From Aliidiomarina indica (GTDB lineage: Bacteria > Pseudomonadota > Gammaproteobacteria > Enterobacterales > Alteromonadaceae): a stretch of 55,074 bases of DNA. The notes under the pieces were generated by a model that was not told where the DNA came from, searched no databases, and was given only the letters and a program-made list of their open reading frames with translations. The position numbers were made by a program, and so were the translations under genes. The DNA is taken from the NCBI RefSeq assembly GCF_015354615.1, contig NZ_JACAVQ010000010.1:1-55074 (forward strand), written 5' to 3'. This document shows, one piece after another, positions 15,259-25,900 of this stretch (within the stretch, counting starts at the first letter, position 1; each line of letters starts with the position of its first letter).

Positions 15259-15430
15259 TTAGAAGGTGCTTAGGCCGGTGAATTCCATGAACCGATATAA
15301 CATTCGGTGCCAATGGCTTTCATCGGCATAGGTAGTGTCATCGGTGCTGAACTGGCGGCCGAAGGCTTCTTTTGCTGGATCTAGTAACCCCATCACCGCC
15401 CCAACAAATCCCACAATAAATCCGGTGTAG
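15259..15430 (-). pseudogene. Out-of-frame C-terminal tail of the S12 hydrolase
   Basis: Just past the point where the 15393-16790 protein reads PTPDLLWDLLGR and stops, the next frame continues for about 55 codons with coding-like sequence (YTGFIVGFVGAVMGLLDPA, FSTDDTTYADESHWHRMLYRF) and stops at 15259, 8 bases from the end of the sulfatase gene. This looks like the original hydrophobic C-terminus, separated by a one- or two-base shift around 15430. It may be a real mutation or a sequencing error. Confidence 0.5.
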
Positions 15431-16790
15431 GCTGGGGCAGTTGCTCGGAGAGCAACGAGGCGCGTCTTGGGGTGCGGGTAACGTACGAGGTGCGCACGCC
15501 GGTGGCGAACGCATAGGGTACATATTGCTCTTCTTGCATCATGGGTATCACTCGACGCCAAAACTCTGGCGACAGGCTATTCATGGCGCTGCTTTCCGCA
15601 TTCATAAGAATCGCGATGCCGATATCAAAATCCGGGGAATAGGCAATTTCTGCTCGGAATCCCTGTACCCAACCGCCGTGGTACACAATATCGTGGTTCA
15701 TAAATTCGTAGATGCGCCAGCCTAAACCATAGTGCGCGTTGTTTAAGTAGGGCTGCCAAGCGCGTCGACGCATATCTCGTGAGGTGTGAATACGCTTCTC
15801 CCGCACTTGCGCAAGAACTTCCGGCGGGATGATTTCACTGTTGTAGCCCATTTGTGCAATCAGCCACTGGGTTAAATCGTGGGCGCTGGCATTTACGCCG
15901 GCGGCCGACGAAAACCGATAATAGTGCGGTGCGACCGCGCGTGTTACCCAACCATTGCGGCCACGAATATGGGGTAGGGCTTTATCTTCGGTGTTCACAT
16001 AGGCTTCATAGCCCATGGATGCGGTGGTCATCGCCAGTGGCGTAAATATATGCGTGGCCACCCAATCCGCGTAGCTTTGTCCGGTGGTTTCTTCCACCAC
16101 ATCCTCAATAAAGCTAAAGAGTACATTCTGGTAGCCGTAGCAACGTCCTGGGGTACACATGGGGTTGATGCGATTAAAGTGCGGAATAATTTGCTGGCGC
16201 TCTAAATTGGCTTCAATCAAGTTATCGTACGCATTAGGAATCACACCGGAGCTGTGGGCCAAGATATGTTCGATTTGCAGCTGTAATGAATACTCCGCGC
16301 TTTTGAAATCGAGATCGGGAACGTATGCTTTCACCGAATCGCTCAGGGTAAAGTAGCCTCGGTGTTCCAGCATCGAGGCCATATTGCCGGCAAAGGTTTT
16401 TGATACCGACGCAATGCGAAATACGGTATTGGGCGTGATGGGCTCGGGGTTGCCGCGCGCTCGCACGCCAAAGGTATGCATTTCAATAATGCGATCTTGA
16501 TGAACGATCGCGTAAACGCCACCAGGCACGTTATCATTTGCCAACTGTTGCGTGAAAAAATCAGCATAGCCGGGCACCAAAGGAACTGGATCCGGCGGTG
16601 TTAGTGCTTGTAACGATTTTGGCAGTGGGTTTGGAAATAGGCTCGGCAATTTCGCAAACGCGGCATTGCTGGTGCTAAAAAACGCAGATCCCACAAGTGC
16701 GGCGAGCAAGAGTCCGGTCACAGGCCAGCGCGTACGCAAAAATCTGCGTTTACCATTGGCCTGTGGCATTGTTTGCGGTGCTCTACTCAT
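15393..16790 (-). CDS. Serine hydrolase, beta-lactamase class C/S12 family
   Basis: The 465-residue product has an N-terminal hydrophobic helix (about 22-42) and is therefore exported. Catalytic motifs are S128-V-S-K131 (SxxK), Y220-Q-N222 (YxN) and HGGWVQG (the K/H-T/S-G box). These are the S12 peptidase/esterase/class C beta-lactamase signatures; relatives cleave D-amino peptides or esters, and true beta-lactamase activity is not implied. It follows the M28 peptidase gene on the same strand after 25 bases, probably one operon. The last 12 residues are likely wrong because of a frameshift (see the tail at 15259-15430). Confidence 0.85.
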   Translation of the reverse strand: MSRAPQTMPQANGKRRFLRTRWPVTGLLLAALVGSAFFSTSNAAFAKLPSLFPNPLPKSLQALTPPDPVPLVPGYADFFTQQLANDNVPGGVYAIVHQDRIIEMHTFGVRARGNPEPITPNTVFRIASVSKTFAGNMASMLEHRGYFTLSDSVKAYVPDLDFKSAEYSLQLQIEHILAHSSGVIPNAYDNLIEANLERQQIIPHFNRINPMCTPGRCYGYQNVLFSFIEDVVEETTGQSYADWVATHIFTPLAMTTASMGYEAYVNTEDKALPHIRGRNGWVTRAVAPHYYRFSSAAGVNASAHDLTQWLIAQMGYNSEIIPPEVLAQVREKRIHTSRDMRRRAWQPYLNNAHYGLGWRIYEFMNHDIVYHGGWVQGFRAEIAYSPDFDIGIAILMNAESSAMNSLSPEFWRRVIPMMQEEQYVPYAFATGVRTSYVTRTPRRASLLSEQLPQPTPDLLWDLLGR

Positions 16791-16815
16791 GCTCGCTCAC
16801 CATATAAGGTATGCA

Positions 16816-17841
16816 CTAGTGAGTCTTAATCTTTTCTTGGAGTACCTGATCGATAAGCTTAATAAAGCTTAACGCCGCCTCTGAGGTGATTCGGAAAAAC
16901 TCCACATCCACCTTATCCGAGGTATCCCGTGGCGTATGGTAATCGGGATGGTCAGCAACCCCGAAGTAGATAAAGGGTACGCCCACGCGATGGAAGGCAC
17001 CGTGATCAGAGCTCATGGTCCAATCATCGGTATGGCCGGCGCGCCACCAGGGACGGTCGTGGGCCATGACAATGCGGGCTTCGTTTTCTTGTTGCACACG
17101 ACGAACCAGCGGCACGAGCCACGGATGATGATAGGTACCCACGGCAAACAAGATTTGGTCGGTATCGCGGCTAAGCATATCCACGTTCACATTAAAGGCG
17201 ATATCCTTTGGATTCAGATGCCCGGTATTGAATAACGCATGCGCGCCCAGCAGTCCGTGTTCTTCGCTATCAACGGCTGCGAAGAGTAGGGTGTGATTCG
17301 GCTGATTCTCGGTAAAGTAACGGGCGTATTCGAGTAAGGCAGCCGTGCCTGAAGCATTGTCGTCGGCACCGTAAAAAATCTCGCCGTCGCGCACGCCAAG
17401 GTGATCGTAATGGGCGGTGATCACGATGGTGCGAAGGCTTGGGTCGCGTCCGGGAATGATGCCAAGCACGTTGGCGGCATCTTCCACGCCTTCATGGGTA
17501 AACGGATGAATAAAGCCATCGGTGCCTGCGGGTAACAGGCCGAGTTCGGCAAATTGCGCTTCAATAAACTCGCGTGCGGCAATGCCACCTTCGGTTCCAG
17601 GGAAACGTCCGGCCCGCTCAGCGTCGGCAAGCCATATCAAATCCGCCATCATGCGGTCGATATCTAAACGTACGGGGGTGGTTTCAGCGCCCCGTGCTGG
17701 GGTAATGGCGGCGATACGTTCCGCTTCGCGCTCGGTCAGTACATTCATGTACATCGCTCGGCCGGGCCACCACAGAATAACGACAATGATAATTAAGGCC
17801 CAAAGTGGCCAAAAACGACGAATCCAAGATGGAATATTCAT
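16816..17841 (-). CDS. M28-family zinc aminopeptidase, membrane-anchored
   Basis: The product (341 residues from this start) has one N-terminal helix (about 12-28), and the catalytic domain lies outside. Co-catalytic zinc ligands are visible: TAHYDHLG (His and Asp), YGADDNASGTA (bridging Asp), DSEEHGLLGA (Glu pair), NVDMLSRD and SDHGAFHRVGVPFI. The ATG at 17841 is preceded by AGGA at 11 bases; a GTG three codons upstream is possible but sits too close to that site. Its neighbours (S12 hydrolase, transporters) suggest peptide scavenging. Confidence 0.88.
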   Translation of the reverse strand: MNIPSWIRRFWPLWALIIIVVILWWPGRAMYMNVLTEREAERIAAITPARGAETTPVRLDIDRMMADLIWLADAERAGRFPGTEGGIAAREFIEAQFAELGLLPAGTDGFIHPFTHEGVEDAANVLGIIPGRDPSLRTIVITAHYDHLGVRDGEIFYGADDNASGTAALLEYARYFTENQPNHTLLFAAVDSEEHGLLGAHALFNTGHLNPKDIAFNVNVDMLSRDTDQILFAVGTYHHPWLVPLVRRVQQENEARIVMAHDRPWWRAGHTDDWTMSSDHGAFHRVGVPFIYFGVADHPDYHTPRDTSDKVDVEFFRITSEAALSFIKLIDQVLQEKIKTH

Positions 17842-17961
17842 GTGCTTCACGATCCTGTAAAACCGAATTGAAGCCGTATCTTACATCAGCCTTTCCTTGC
17901 TGCAAAATCCCGCTAGATGCCGTACCATAGTTTTTTTAAGTTTGTGTGCAGCGGAGAGGTT

Positions 17962-18702
17962 ATGAACACAAGGCCACAGGCGCAAAAACAACCCGGTCTT
18001 TTTGCGAATTTAATGTTTAATATCTTGCTGCCGGTTGTGATTTTAATGCAACTAAGCAGTGAAGAGCGATTGGGACCTGTGCTGGCGCTCATCATTGGTT
18101 TAGCGTTTCCAGTAGGTTACGGCATATGGGATTTATGGAACCGCAAAAAAATCAATGGCTTCTCTGTTCTGGGGATTATCAGTGTTTTATTAACCGGCGG
18201 CATTGGCCTGCTGCAACTCGACCCTAAATATATCGCCATCAAAGAGGCTGCGGTGCCGGCGATCTTTGGTTTGGTGGTATGGGGTAGCCGATATACTAAG
18301 TTTCCGATTGTGGAAAAGCTGCTGCTGAACCGGCAAATGCTCGATGTTGATGCGCTTTATCGTAAACTTGCCGAGCGTGGCAATCAGGCGCGTTTTAAAA
18401 CCGTGATGAATATGGCAGGCAATGGCGTGACGGCGGCGTTTGCGCTCTCGGCGGTACTCAATTACGTGCTTGCCCGCGCCATTGTGGTGAGCCCGGCGGG
18501 CACCGAAGCCTTTAATAATGAAATTGGTCGCATGACGGCATTGAGTTTCCCGGTCATTGTTTTACCGACTATGCTTGTGATGTTTGGTGCAATTTTCTAT
18601 CTTTTTCACCAAATTAACGCACTGACCGGTGATTCAATAGAAACTTACATGCACGATAAAAAGAATGCAGCGACGTCACCTTCTGATCACAAGGACACCT
18701 AA
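17962..18702 (+). CDS. VC0807-like integral membrane protein
   Basis: The 246-residue product has about five to six hydrophobic helices and the pattern of the VC0807 family (FNILLPVVILMQLS, GYGIWDLWNRKKINGFSVLGI), distantly like intracellular septation protein A. The function is unknown. GGAGAGG lies 5 bases before the ATG at 17962; an upstream in-frame start at 17917 lacks a site. It is divergent from the M28 gene and 5 bases from the next gene, so it is probably translationally linked with it. Confidence 0.8.
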   Translation: MNTRPQAQKQPGLFANLMFNILLPVVILMQLSSEERLGPVLALIIGLAFPVGYGIWDLWNRKKINGFSVLGIISVLLTGGIGLLQLDPKYIAIKEAAVPAIFGLVVWGSRYTKFPIVEKLLLNRQMLDVDALYRKLAERGNQARFKTVMNMAGNGVTAAFALSAVLNYVLARAIVVSPAGTEAFNNEIGRMTALSFPVIVLPTMLVMFGAIFYLFHQINALTGDSIETYMHDKKNAATSPSDHKDT

Positions 18703-18707
18703 TACAC

Positions 18708-20060
18708 GTGGTTACGATTGATAGTAACGATTCTTTTAGTTTGCGAGTGGTACGCGAACTTGGCGACTATCCAGAGCATAAGCTGGATATTTGCTTGTTT
18801 GTGCCCGGTGAGCTGGGGCTAACCTCAGATATCGTTACAGAACGTGCTTTTTATCATCAGGTATTTCATGTCAGTCGCACCTACCACAGTCAGGTGCAGC
18901 TCGAGCCGCTGGTACGCAGCCGTTTAATTCAGCGCATTGCCCGCCAACAAGAACGGCAAAGCCCTGAATATCGTTTAAGTTTGAGCCTCTATGCCTACCA
19001 GTACGTGACCGCGATGGAGCAGGAGATAGCGAACTTATTACGTGAGCGCCCCGAAAATCTGCGCGAAGACTTGGCGGAATTGCTCGATCTCAGTGCCACC
19101 ATTTTGCGACGATTACGCCGTACTGCGCCAAAAGACGAGGGCCTGCGCCGCTACTACACCAATATTGATAACTATTTAAGTTGGTTTTCGGAGCAGCAGT
19201 TCTTGCGCCTCGCTGCGGAAATGGACTTTAAGGACGACGAGCAAGATATGCGCGAATTGATGCTGCGCATTGCTCGGCGTGAAGCCAAGTATCGTGACGA
19301 ATTACGCTATAACTCGGAGCGCGTCAATAAAGACAGCACGCGTATGTCGAACAAAATGCGCTTGCTACGGCGGCTTATCGAATACCCGGTTACTTTGCGT
19401 CGCATTGGCCAAGAGCTGGGCCAGGTAGAAGAGCGTTTAGTGAAAGCCGGTGTTGCCGCGGTACTGATGACCGCCGTGTCCTTGATGATCCTAAGCGCCC
19501 GGGATGTATTGTTTGATGTAACCGCAGTGTTTATTTTGTTGGTGGCGCTTTTGTATGCGGCCCGGGAAGTATTTCGTGACGAAGTGCGGCAAAAGTTATG
19601 GTTGTGGCTGCGGCGCGGACGCCCGAAATGGCGACACCAGTTTATCGATCCCAACACCGAGCAAGCGGTGGGTAAATCCCAAGAGTGGATCGATTACAAA
19701 CGACTCTCCGATTTACCCGAGCCGATTCAAAAAGCACGAAAAGCCGGCGCGCCGCAACGTGGTGAAATTGTTCTGCATTACGGCAGTTGGTCGAAAATGC
19801 TTACCTCGCGTTTTCTTAGCGGTTATGCCACTACGCGCGAAACCATCGTGCTGGATTTAGAAGTGCTGGCGCCGTTGCTCGAGCAAACCACCTATCTGAT
19901 TTATCGGCAGGAGGGCAACGATGTGGTGAAAGAAACCGTTGAGAAGCGCTCTGTGCTGAATATTGTGATCCGTGAGTGCTGGGGTGATCGCGAGGATATT
20001 CAGCGGTGGAAAGTAGTATTAAATCGAAATGGTATTGTCGAAACCGAGGCGGATAACTAG
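18708..20060 (+). CDS. Unknown 450-residue membrane protein with long coiled region
   Basis: The first ~240 residues are polar and rich in helices with Arg/Glu/Leu heptad-like stretches. Two closely spaced hydrophobic helices follow (about 248-285), then a ~165-residue cytoplasmic domain with a Trp/Arg-rich start (KLWLWLRRGRPKW). The family is not recognised. The GTG start follows AAGGA at 11 bases and only 5 bases after the VC0807-like gene's stop, so the pair forms one unit. Both soluble domains should lie on the same side of the membrane. Confidence 0.75.
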   Translation: MVTIDSNDSFSLRVVRELGDYPEHKLDICLFVPGELGLTSDIVTERAFYHQVFHVSRTYHSQVQLEPLVRSRLIQRIARQQERQSPEYRLSLSLYAYQYVTAMEQEIANLLRERPENLREDLAELLDLSATILRRLRRTAPKDEGLRRYYTNIDNYLSWFSEQQFLRLAAEMDFKDDEQDMRELMLRIARREAKYRDELRYNSERVNKDSTRMSNKMRLLRRLIEYPVTLRRIGQELGQVEERLVKAGVAAVLMTAVSLMILSARDVLFDVTAVFILLVALLYAAREVFRDEVRQKLWLWLRRGRPKWRHQFIDPNTEQAVGKSQEWIDYKRLSDLPEPIQKARKAGAPQRGEIVLHYGSWSKMLTSRFLSGYATTRETIVLDLEVLAPLLEQTTYLIYRQEGNDVVKETVEKRSVLNIVIRECWGDREDIQRWKVVLNRNGIVETEADN

Positions 20061-20084
20061 GGCTTAACGAAAAGGATTTGTTGC

Positions 20085-21398
20085 ATGACAGAGCAGGTCA
20101 AACAGAAGCAAAGAGGGTTAGAAAAGAACGCACCTAAGCGCGAAATTTTTGGCTGGGCTATGTATGACATTGCCAATCAGGCCTACACCACTATTGTTAT
20201 TTCTTTTGTTTATTCCGCTTTTTTCGTCGCTTATATCGTCCCGCAAGACAGTGCTTGGCGAGATGCCTACTGGTCTATTGCGATTATCGGCTCCACCTTG
20301 ATGGCCATGGTGCTGTCACCGATTGTCGGGCAGTGGATCGACCAAGGGGTGTCGAAAAAGAAGCTACTTGCATGGTCGACGGCGATCTGCGCGAGCTTTA
20401 CCTGTTTGCTGTATTGGGTAAGCCCTGGCGATATTTGGTGGGGAATTGCCATTATCCTCGTTACCAACACCGCGTGGATGCTCGGTGAAGCCATTATGTC
20501 GTCATTCTTACCTGAGCTCGCTACGCGAAAAAATATGGGCGTGGTGTCGGGTTTAGGCTGGGGCCTCGGTTATATCGGCGGCTTTGTCAGTATGGTGATG
20601 GTGTCGGTGCTGATTATTCGGGCCGATCCGGAAACGCAAACAGAAGCCTATATCAGCCAACATCAATGGGCCATGGTCGCGATTTCTATTTACTTCGTGT
20701 TGGTGGCCATTCCTACGTTCTTATTGGTGAAGAATCGCCAGCGTCGGGTGCAACCGGTGGATCGAAAAGCCTGGTATGTTAGCTTAAACTTTATTAAGCA
20801 GCGCAGCTCGCAGCCCATGTTATTTAAGTTCTTTTGGGCGTTTTTGTTCTACATGGCTGGGGTGCAAACGGTAATTAAGTTCATCGGTATTTATACCACC
20901 GGTGAGCTGGGAATGACCCAACAAGATCTCGTGGCCGTGTTCTTAATGACCCAATTTAGTGCCATGTTTGGGGCCATTACCTTTGGTATTCTTGAGCGCT
21001 TCGTGGGTGCCCGTAAAGTATTGTTTGCCGTTATCGGTATTTGGCTGATTGCTATTGCTGGGATGTATACCATTCATGATCTCGCAGCATGGAGTGGTTG
21101 GAGTACACGTAACATCTTCTTGGTGATTGCGCTGCTTGCTGGAACCGGGATTGGCTCGATTCAGGCCTCGAGCCGGTCGCTTGTGGGCTTACTCGCTTCG
21201 CCCGAGCGCGACGGTAGTGCCTTTGGCTTGTGGGGCGTATTTAATCGATTAGCGATGTTGTTGGCCGCCACCTTTGGTATCGCGTCCGATCTCTTTTCAC
21301 GCCAAGATGCGTTATTACTGGTGCTCGGGTTCTTCGTGGTTGGAGCGATTTTGTTGGCGCGGGTGCGCGATTTGTCGAAAGCAAGCCGCGAACCGTAA
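20085..21398 (+). CDS. MFS transporter, UMF1/Atg22 family
   Basis: The 437-residue product has about 12 transmembrane helices. The UMF1 signature EIFGWAMYDIANQAYTT lies at the start, followed by SPIVGQWIDQGVSKKK (the MFS motif-A region). Bacterial UMF1 members are presumed solute or amino-acid effluxers, by analogy to yeast Atg22, which exports amino acids from the vacuole; the substrate here is unknown. It lies 24 bases after the unknown membrane protein gene, same strand. Confidence 0.88.
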   Translation: MTEQVKQKQRGLEKNAPKREIFGWAMYDIANQAYTTIVISFVYSAFFVAYIVPQDSAWRDAYWSIAIIGSTLMAMVLSPIVGQWIDQGVSKKKLLAWSTAICASFTCLLYWVSPGDIWWGIAIILVTNTAWMLGEAIMSSFLPELATRKNMGVVSGLGWGLGYIGGFVSMVMVSVLIIRADPETQTEAYISQHQWAMVAISIYFVLVAIPTFLLVKNRQRRVQPVDRKAWYVSLNFIKQRSSQPMLFKFFWAFLFYMAGVQTVIKFIGIYTTGELGMTQQDLVAVFLMTQFSAMFGAITFGILERFVGARKVLFAVIGIWLIAIAGMYTIHDLAAWSGWSTRNIFLVIALLAGTGIGSIQASSRSLVGLLASPERDGSAFGLWGVFNRLAMLLAATFGIASDLFSRQDALLLVLGFFVVGAILLARVRDLSKASREP

Positions 21399-21448
21399 GG
21401 GTTTTACAAAAATCCGTTGATAATATTAATAAAAATAGGAATGTCAGC

Positions 21449-22813
21449 ATGTTAGGTCATATTGGTCTTATATTGGGGCTCGTGTTACTGATTACATTGG
21501 CACTGCGCGGCGTAAATATTCTACTGGCGGTGCTGTTTTCAGTATTGGTGATTGGCTTAACCAACGGCATGGCGTTCCAAGCTATTTTTCTGGAATATTT
21601 TCCGTTTGGAGCCTCAGGCGCCTTTACCTTTGCCGGCAACTTTTTATTGCTGTTTCTATGTGGTGCGCTATTTGGCCGCATCATGGCGGCAAGCCATGCA
21701 GCCCAAGGCGTTGCCATGGGCATTACGCGCCGGCTCGGTGCCAAACGCGCATTGCTCATAGCCATGTTGGTATGTGCATTGCTCACCTACGGCGGCGTGG
21801 TTGTATTTGTGGTGATCTTCACCATGTATCCTATCGGCGTGACCTTGATGAAAGAGGCCAATATTCCGCGGCGTTTGTATGCCGCCGCCATTGCGCTTGG
21901 CGCCGGTACGTTCACCATGACGGCCTTGCCGGGCACTCCCTCCATTCATAATGTCATCGCCGCGCGCTCACTGGGAACCGATCTCTTTGCCGGTGGCTGG
22001 CTGGGCTTAGTGGCCGGTGTGCTGATGGCGGTTCTGGGGATGTGGTATCTGGAGCGTCAATGGCGTCTTGCGACAGCGCAAGGTGAAGGCTATGAAGCCA
22101 CGCCAAAAGATGAGCAAATGGCGGCGCTGGCGGCTTCTGATGGCCAGTCTTTGCCGACTTTACGCAAATCGGTACTGCCCATTTTGCTGGTGCTGGGCAT
22201 GATTGCACTTCCCCGGGTGTTGCTCATGTCTGGCGTACAAGCCGATTGGATTCAGTTCGCTTTAACCCAACCTGTGCTGTGGGCGAGCTTTGCCCTGCTT
22301 AGTGGTACCGTGTTTTGTTATCTGTTGTTCCCGCCGGTTCGTAAGCACTTTGTGCGTACCGCCGGGCAGGGTGCAGACGATGCCTTGTTGCCCTTAATTA
22401 ATACCGCTGCCGTGATTGGCTTTGGTGGTGTTGTTATTCAAACCGCAGGCTTTCATGGTTTTGCCGCCTGGTTATTGGAATTACCGCTACCGCCGTTGGT
22501 GTCGGTATTTTTATCAGCCAATCTGATTTCCGGTATTACAGCGTCGGCGTCCGGTGGCTTGCAGATCTTTATGTCGAGTTTGGCGCCGGCCTATCTTGAC
22601 GCGGGAGTTGCACCTGAAATTCTCCATCGTATCGCCAACCTGGCCGCCGGCGGCTTAGATTCGTTGCCACACTCCGGGGCGGTGATTGCATTGTTTACCT
22701 TGATGGGTTTAACCCACAAGGAAGCTTATCGTGACATTTTTGTGGTTACCGTATTGGTGCCCTTACTCGCGGCATTGGTCGTGGTTGCGTTAGCGATGTT
22801 ATTTTGGGCCTAA
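21449..22813 (+). CDS. GntP-family permease
   Basis: The 454-residue product has 12-14 hydrophobic helices. GntP-family marks include the N-terminal LLITLALRGVNILLAVL segment, FGRIMAASHAAQGVAMGI, TMTALPGTPSIHNVI and SASGGLQIFMSSLAP. Family members carry gluconate or other small hydroxy acids with protons; no substrate can be assigned. AGGAATG precedes the ATG. It starts 50 bases after the UMF1 gene on the same strand, and the next gene is an exported amidohydrolase. Confidence 0.88.
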   Translation: MLGHIGLILGLVLLITLALRGVNILLAVLFSVLVIGLTNGMAFQAIFLEYFPFGASGAFTFAGNFLLLFLCGALFGRIMAASHAAQGVAMGITRRLGAKRALLIAMLVCALLTYGGVVVFVVIFTMYPIGVTLMKEANIPRRLYAAAIALGAGTFTMTALPGTPSIHNVIAARSLGTDLFAGGWLGLVAGVLMAVLGMWYLERQWRLATAQGEGYEATPKDEQMAALAASDGQSLPTLRKSVLPILLVLGMIALPRVLLMSGVQADWIQFALTQPVLWASFALLSGTVFCYLLFPPVRKHFVRTAGQGADDALLPLINTAAVIGFGGVVIQTAGFHGFAAWLLELPLPPLVSVFLSANLISGITASASGGLQIFMSSLAPAYLDAGVAPEILHRIANLAAGGLDSLPHSGAVIALFTLMGLTHKEAYRDIFVVTVLVPLLAALVVVALAMLFWA

Positions 22814-22961
22814 CGGCCCCTCAATCTTGCCTTCGTTAGTGGCTTTGGGAAACACCACGCTGTCGTGCTTTATCGCAGTACGACACTTGTTTGCCGCTTC
22901 AACGTAGACATTCAGTAGTCTCTGGTTTACAACCGAGGAGATTGCAATAAAAGGAAAACCC

Positions 22962-25900
22962 ATGCACACAATTACACACACATTAAAACAGTGGTTGCCC
23001 GCGGCAGGTTTGGCTGCAGCACTCTGTTTCTCGAACACCGTATCCGCGAGCAATTCGTGGTCGGTGAATGAACCCATGGGCGAGTTCAAAACCGTTCAGG
23101 TGAATACCGATGAAGGTACCTGGATGTCCGTGGATATAAGTCCAGACGGGCAGTACATTGTTTTTGATATGTTAGGCGACATCTATCGCATGCCTGCAAG
23201 CGGCGGCGATGCGCAGTTATTGCGAGGCGGAATTGCCTGGCACATGCAGCCTGCGTATAGCCCTGATGGCCAATACATCGCATTTACCTCGGATGAAGGT
23301 GGCGGTGACAATATTTGGGTGATGTCGGCTGATGGCGACGAAGCCTGGCAAGTAACCGACGAAAGCTTTCGCTTGCTGAACAGCCCTGCCTGGTCTCCCG
23401 ATGGCAATTATTTGGTGGCACGTAAGCATTTCACTGCGCGACGTTCACTGGGAGCCGGTGAAGTATGGATGTATCACAAGCGCGGCGGTCAAGGGGTGAT
23501 GCTTACCGCACGTCCGAATGATCAAAAAGATCTGGGCGAACCGGCATTCTCACCCGATGGTCGTTATGTATATTTCTCACAAGATGACACGCCGGGTAAT
23601 ACCTTCCATTACAACAAAGATTCCGTATCCGGTATTTATACGATCAAGCGTTACGATCTAGAAACCGGTGATATTGATAGCATCATCGGTGGCATGGGCG
23701 GTGCGATTCGTCCAACACCTTCACCAGACGGCAAGAAACTTGCGTTCGTGAGCCGTGATGATTTCCAGAGCAAGCTCTATGTTTACGATTTAGAAACCGG
23801 TGAGCGTACCGAAGTGTACGGTGACCTTTCTCGTGACATGCAAGAAACCTGGGCGATTCATGGGGTATATCCGCACATGAGCTGGACAGCGGACAGCCGT
23901 GACATCGTGTTTTACGCCAAGGGTAAAATTAACCGGGTGAACACCCAAACCAAGCAAGCTGCAGAAATCCCTTTCCAAGTAAACGTGGAGAAGGAAGTGC
24001 AGGAAGTGGTGCGTTTCCGTCAGCATATCGAAAACGACGAGTTTGATGTGCGTATGTTGCGAAGCGCGGTGGTTTCGCCGTCAGGGGATCGGGTGATTTA
24101 CGAAGCCTTAGGTCATTTGTATAGCCGTTCTTTACCGAATGGTACTGCCGAGCGCTTAACGTCTCGCAGCGACCGTTTTGAACAGTTCCCAAGCTTTTCA
24201 CGTAACGGCCAATACTTGGTATACACCACTTGGCATGATCAATCCCAAGGGCAGGTGGTTGTGCGCAACTTGCGCTCAGGCCAAGAGCGCGTGTTACCGA
24301 CAGGACCGGGTAAGTTCGTTGAGCCGGTATTTTCGCCAGACGGTAATGCCGTGGTTTATCGCAAAATTAGCGGCGGTTATTTAAGCGATCCTAAGCATGG
24401 CCTAAACACGGGTTTGTATTACTTAGCGCTAGACAGCGATGAGCCTAAGCATATTTCTCGCAATGGCAGCGAACCGCAGTTTGGCTCTCGCAGCGACCGT
24501 GTGTATGTGAATGGCTTTGGCGCAAGCGGCCCTGAGCTTCGCAGTATCGATGTGGACACGGGTGAGTCGCGTACTTTGTACACCTCGCAACATGCCACTG
24601 AATTCCGCGTTTCACCAGATGGCCAGTATTTAGCCTTTGCTGAGCGTTTCCGGGTGTTTGTAACACCATTTGTGGAGCGTGGGCAGCCGATTGCGATTGG
24701 TCCTAACGATCGTCAGTTCCCCATTGAGCAATTATCTCAACGTGCTGGTGATAACCTGTCGTGGACCTCAGACAGCGCCAGCTTGTACTGGACCTTAGGT
24801 CCTGAGCTTTATTCAGCAAGCCTCAATGGCATGTTTGATATTAGCGGCAAGCCAGATTTCACTAAGGTTGCAGATGGCACTAACATTAGCTTCTCGCGCG
24901 CTCAGTACGTTCCGGAGCAAACCATTGCCTTTGTTGGCGGTACTGTGGTTTCCATGAACGGTGATGAAGTGATTGAGAACGCCATTGTGGTTGTGGAAGG
25001 CAACCGCATTACCGCCATTGGGCAAGAGCCACAGGTTCGTGTTCCTCGTGGTGCAGAAGTGATTGATTTCACCGGCAAGACTATGATTCCTGGGTTAATC
25101 GATACCCATGCCCATGGTGCCCAAGGTGAAAATCAAATTATTCCGCAACAGAACTGGTTGCTATATGCAGGTTTGACGTTTGGTGTTACGACAATTCATG
25201 ATCCATCGAATAACACCCGTCAGATTTTCACGGCGAGCGAAATGCAAAAAGCGGGCAAAATTGTCGGTCCGCGGATCTTCTCTACCGGTACCATTCTTTA
25301 TGGTGCTAATGGACCGGGCTTCACTGCCCACGTGGATAGCTTGGATGATGCCCGCTTCCATCTTGAGCGCATGAAGAAAGTAGGTGCGTTCTCGGTGAAG
25401 AGCTATAACCAGCCACGCCGTGATCAACGCCAGCAAATTATTCAAGCGGCGCGTGAGCTTGAAATGTTGGTGATGCCTGAAGGTGGTTCTCTGTTCCAGC
25501 ACAACTTAAGCATGGTGGCCGATGGTCACTCAGTGATTGAGCACTCGATTCCAACGGAAGTGTTGTATGGCGATGTGCTTCAGTTTTGGAGCCAAACAGA
25601 AACCGCATATACACCAACACTGGGTGTTTCCTACGGTGGTATTTGGGGTGAGAACTATTGGTATGCACATACGGATGTATGGAATCATCCGCGTTTGAGC
25701 CAATATGTACCCGAACGTGTTCTTCGCCCGCGCTCGATGCGTCGCGAAATTGCCCCAGCGCATCATTACAATCACTTTAATATAGCTGCTGGCGCAAAAG
25801 ACTTGCAGGATCAAGGTGTGATGGTTACTGCAGGTGCCCATGGCCAACGTGAAGGCTTGGCGCAACATTGGGAAATTTGGATGATGGAACAAGGCGGGAT

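Noticed and set aside
15259..15561. Independent 100-residue gene
   Set aside because: Its first half is a frame shadow inside the S12 hydrolase; only the last ~55 codons look coding, as the hydrolase's displaced tail.
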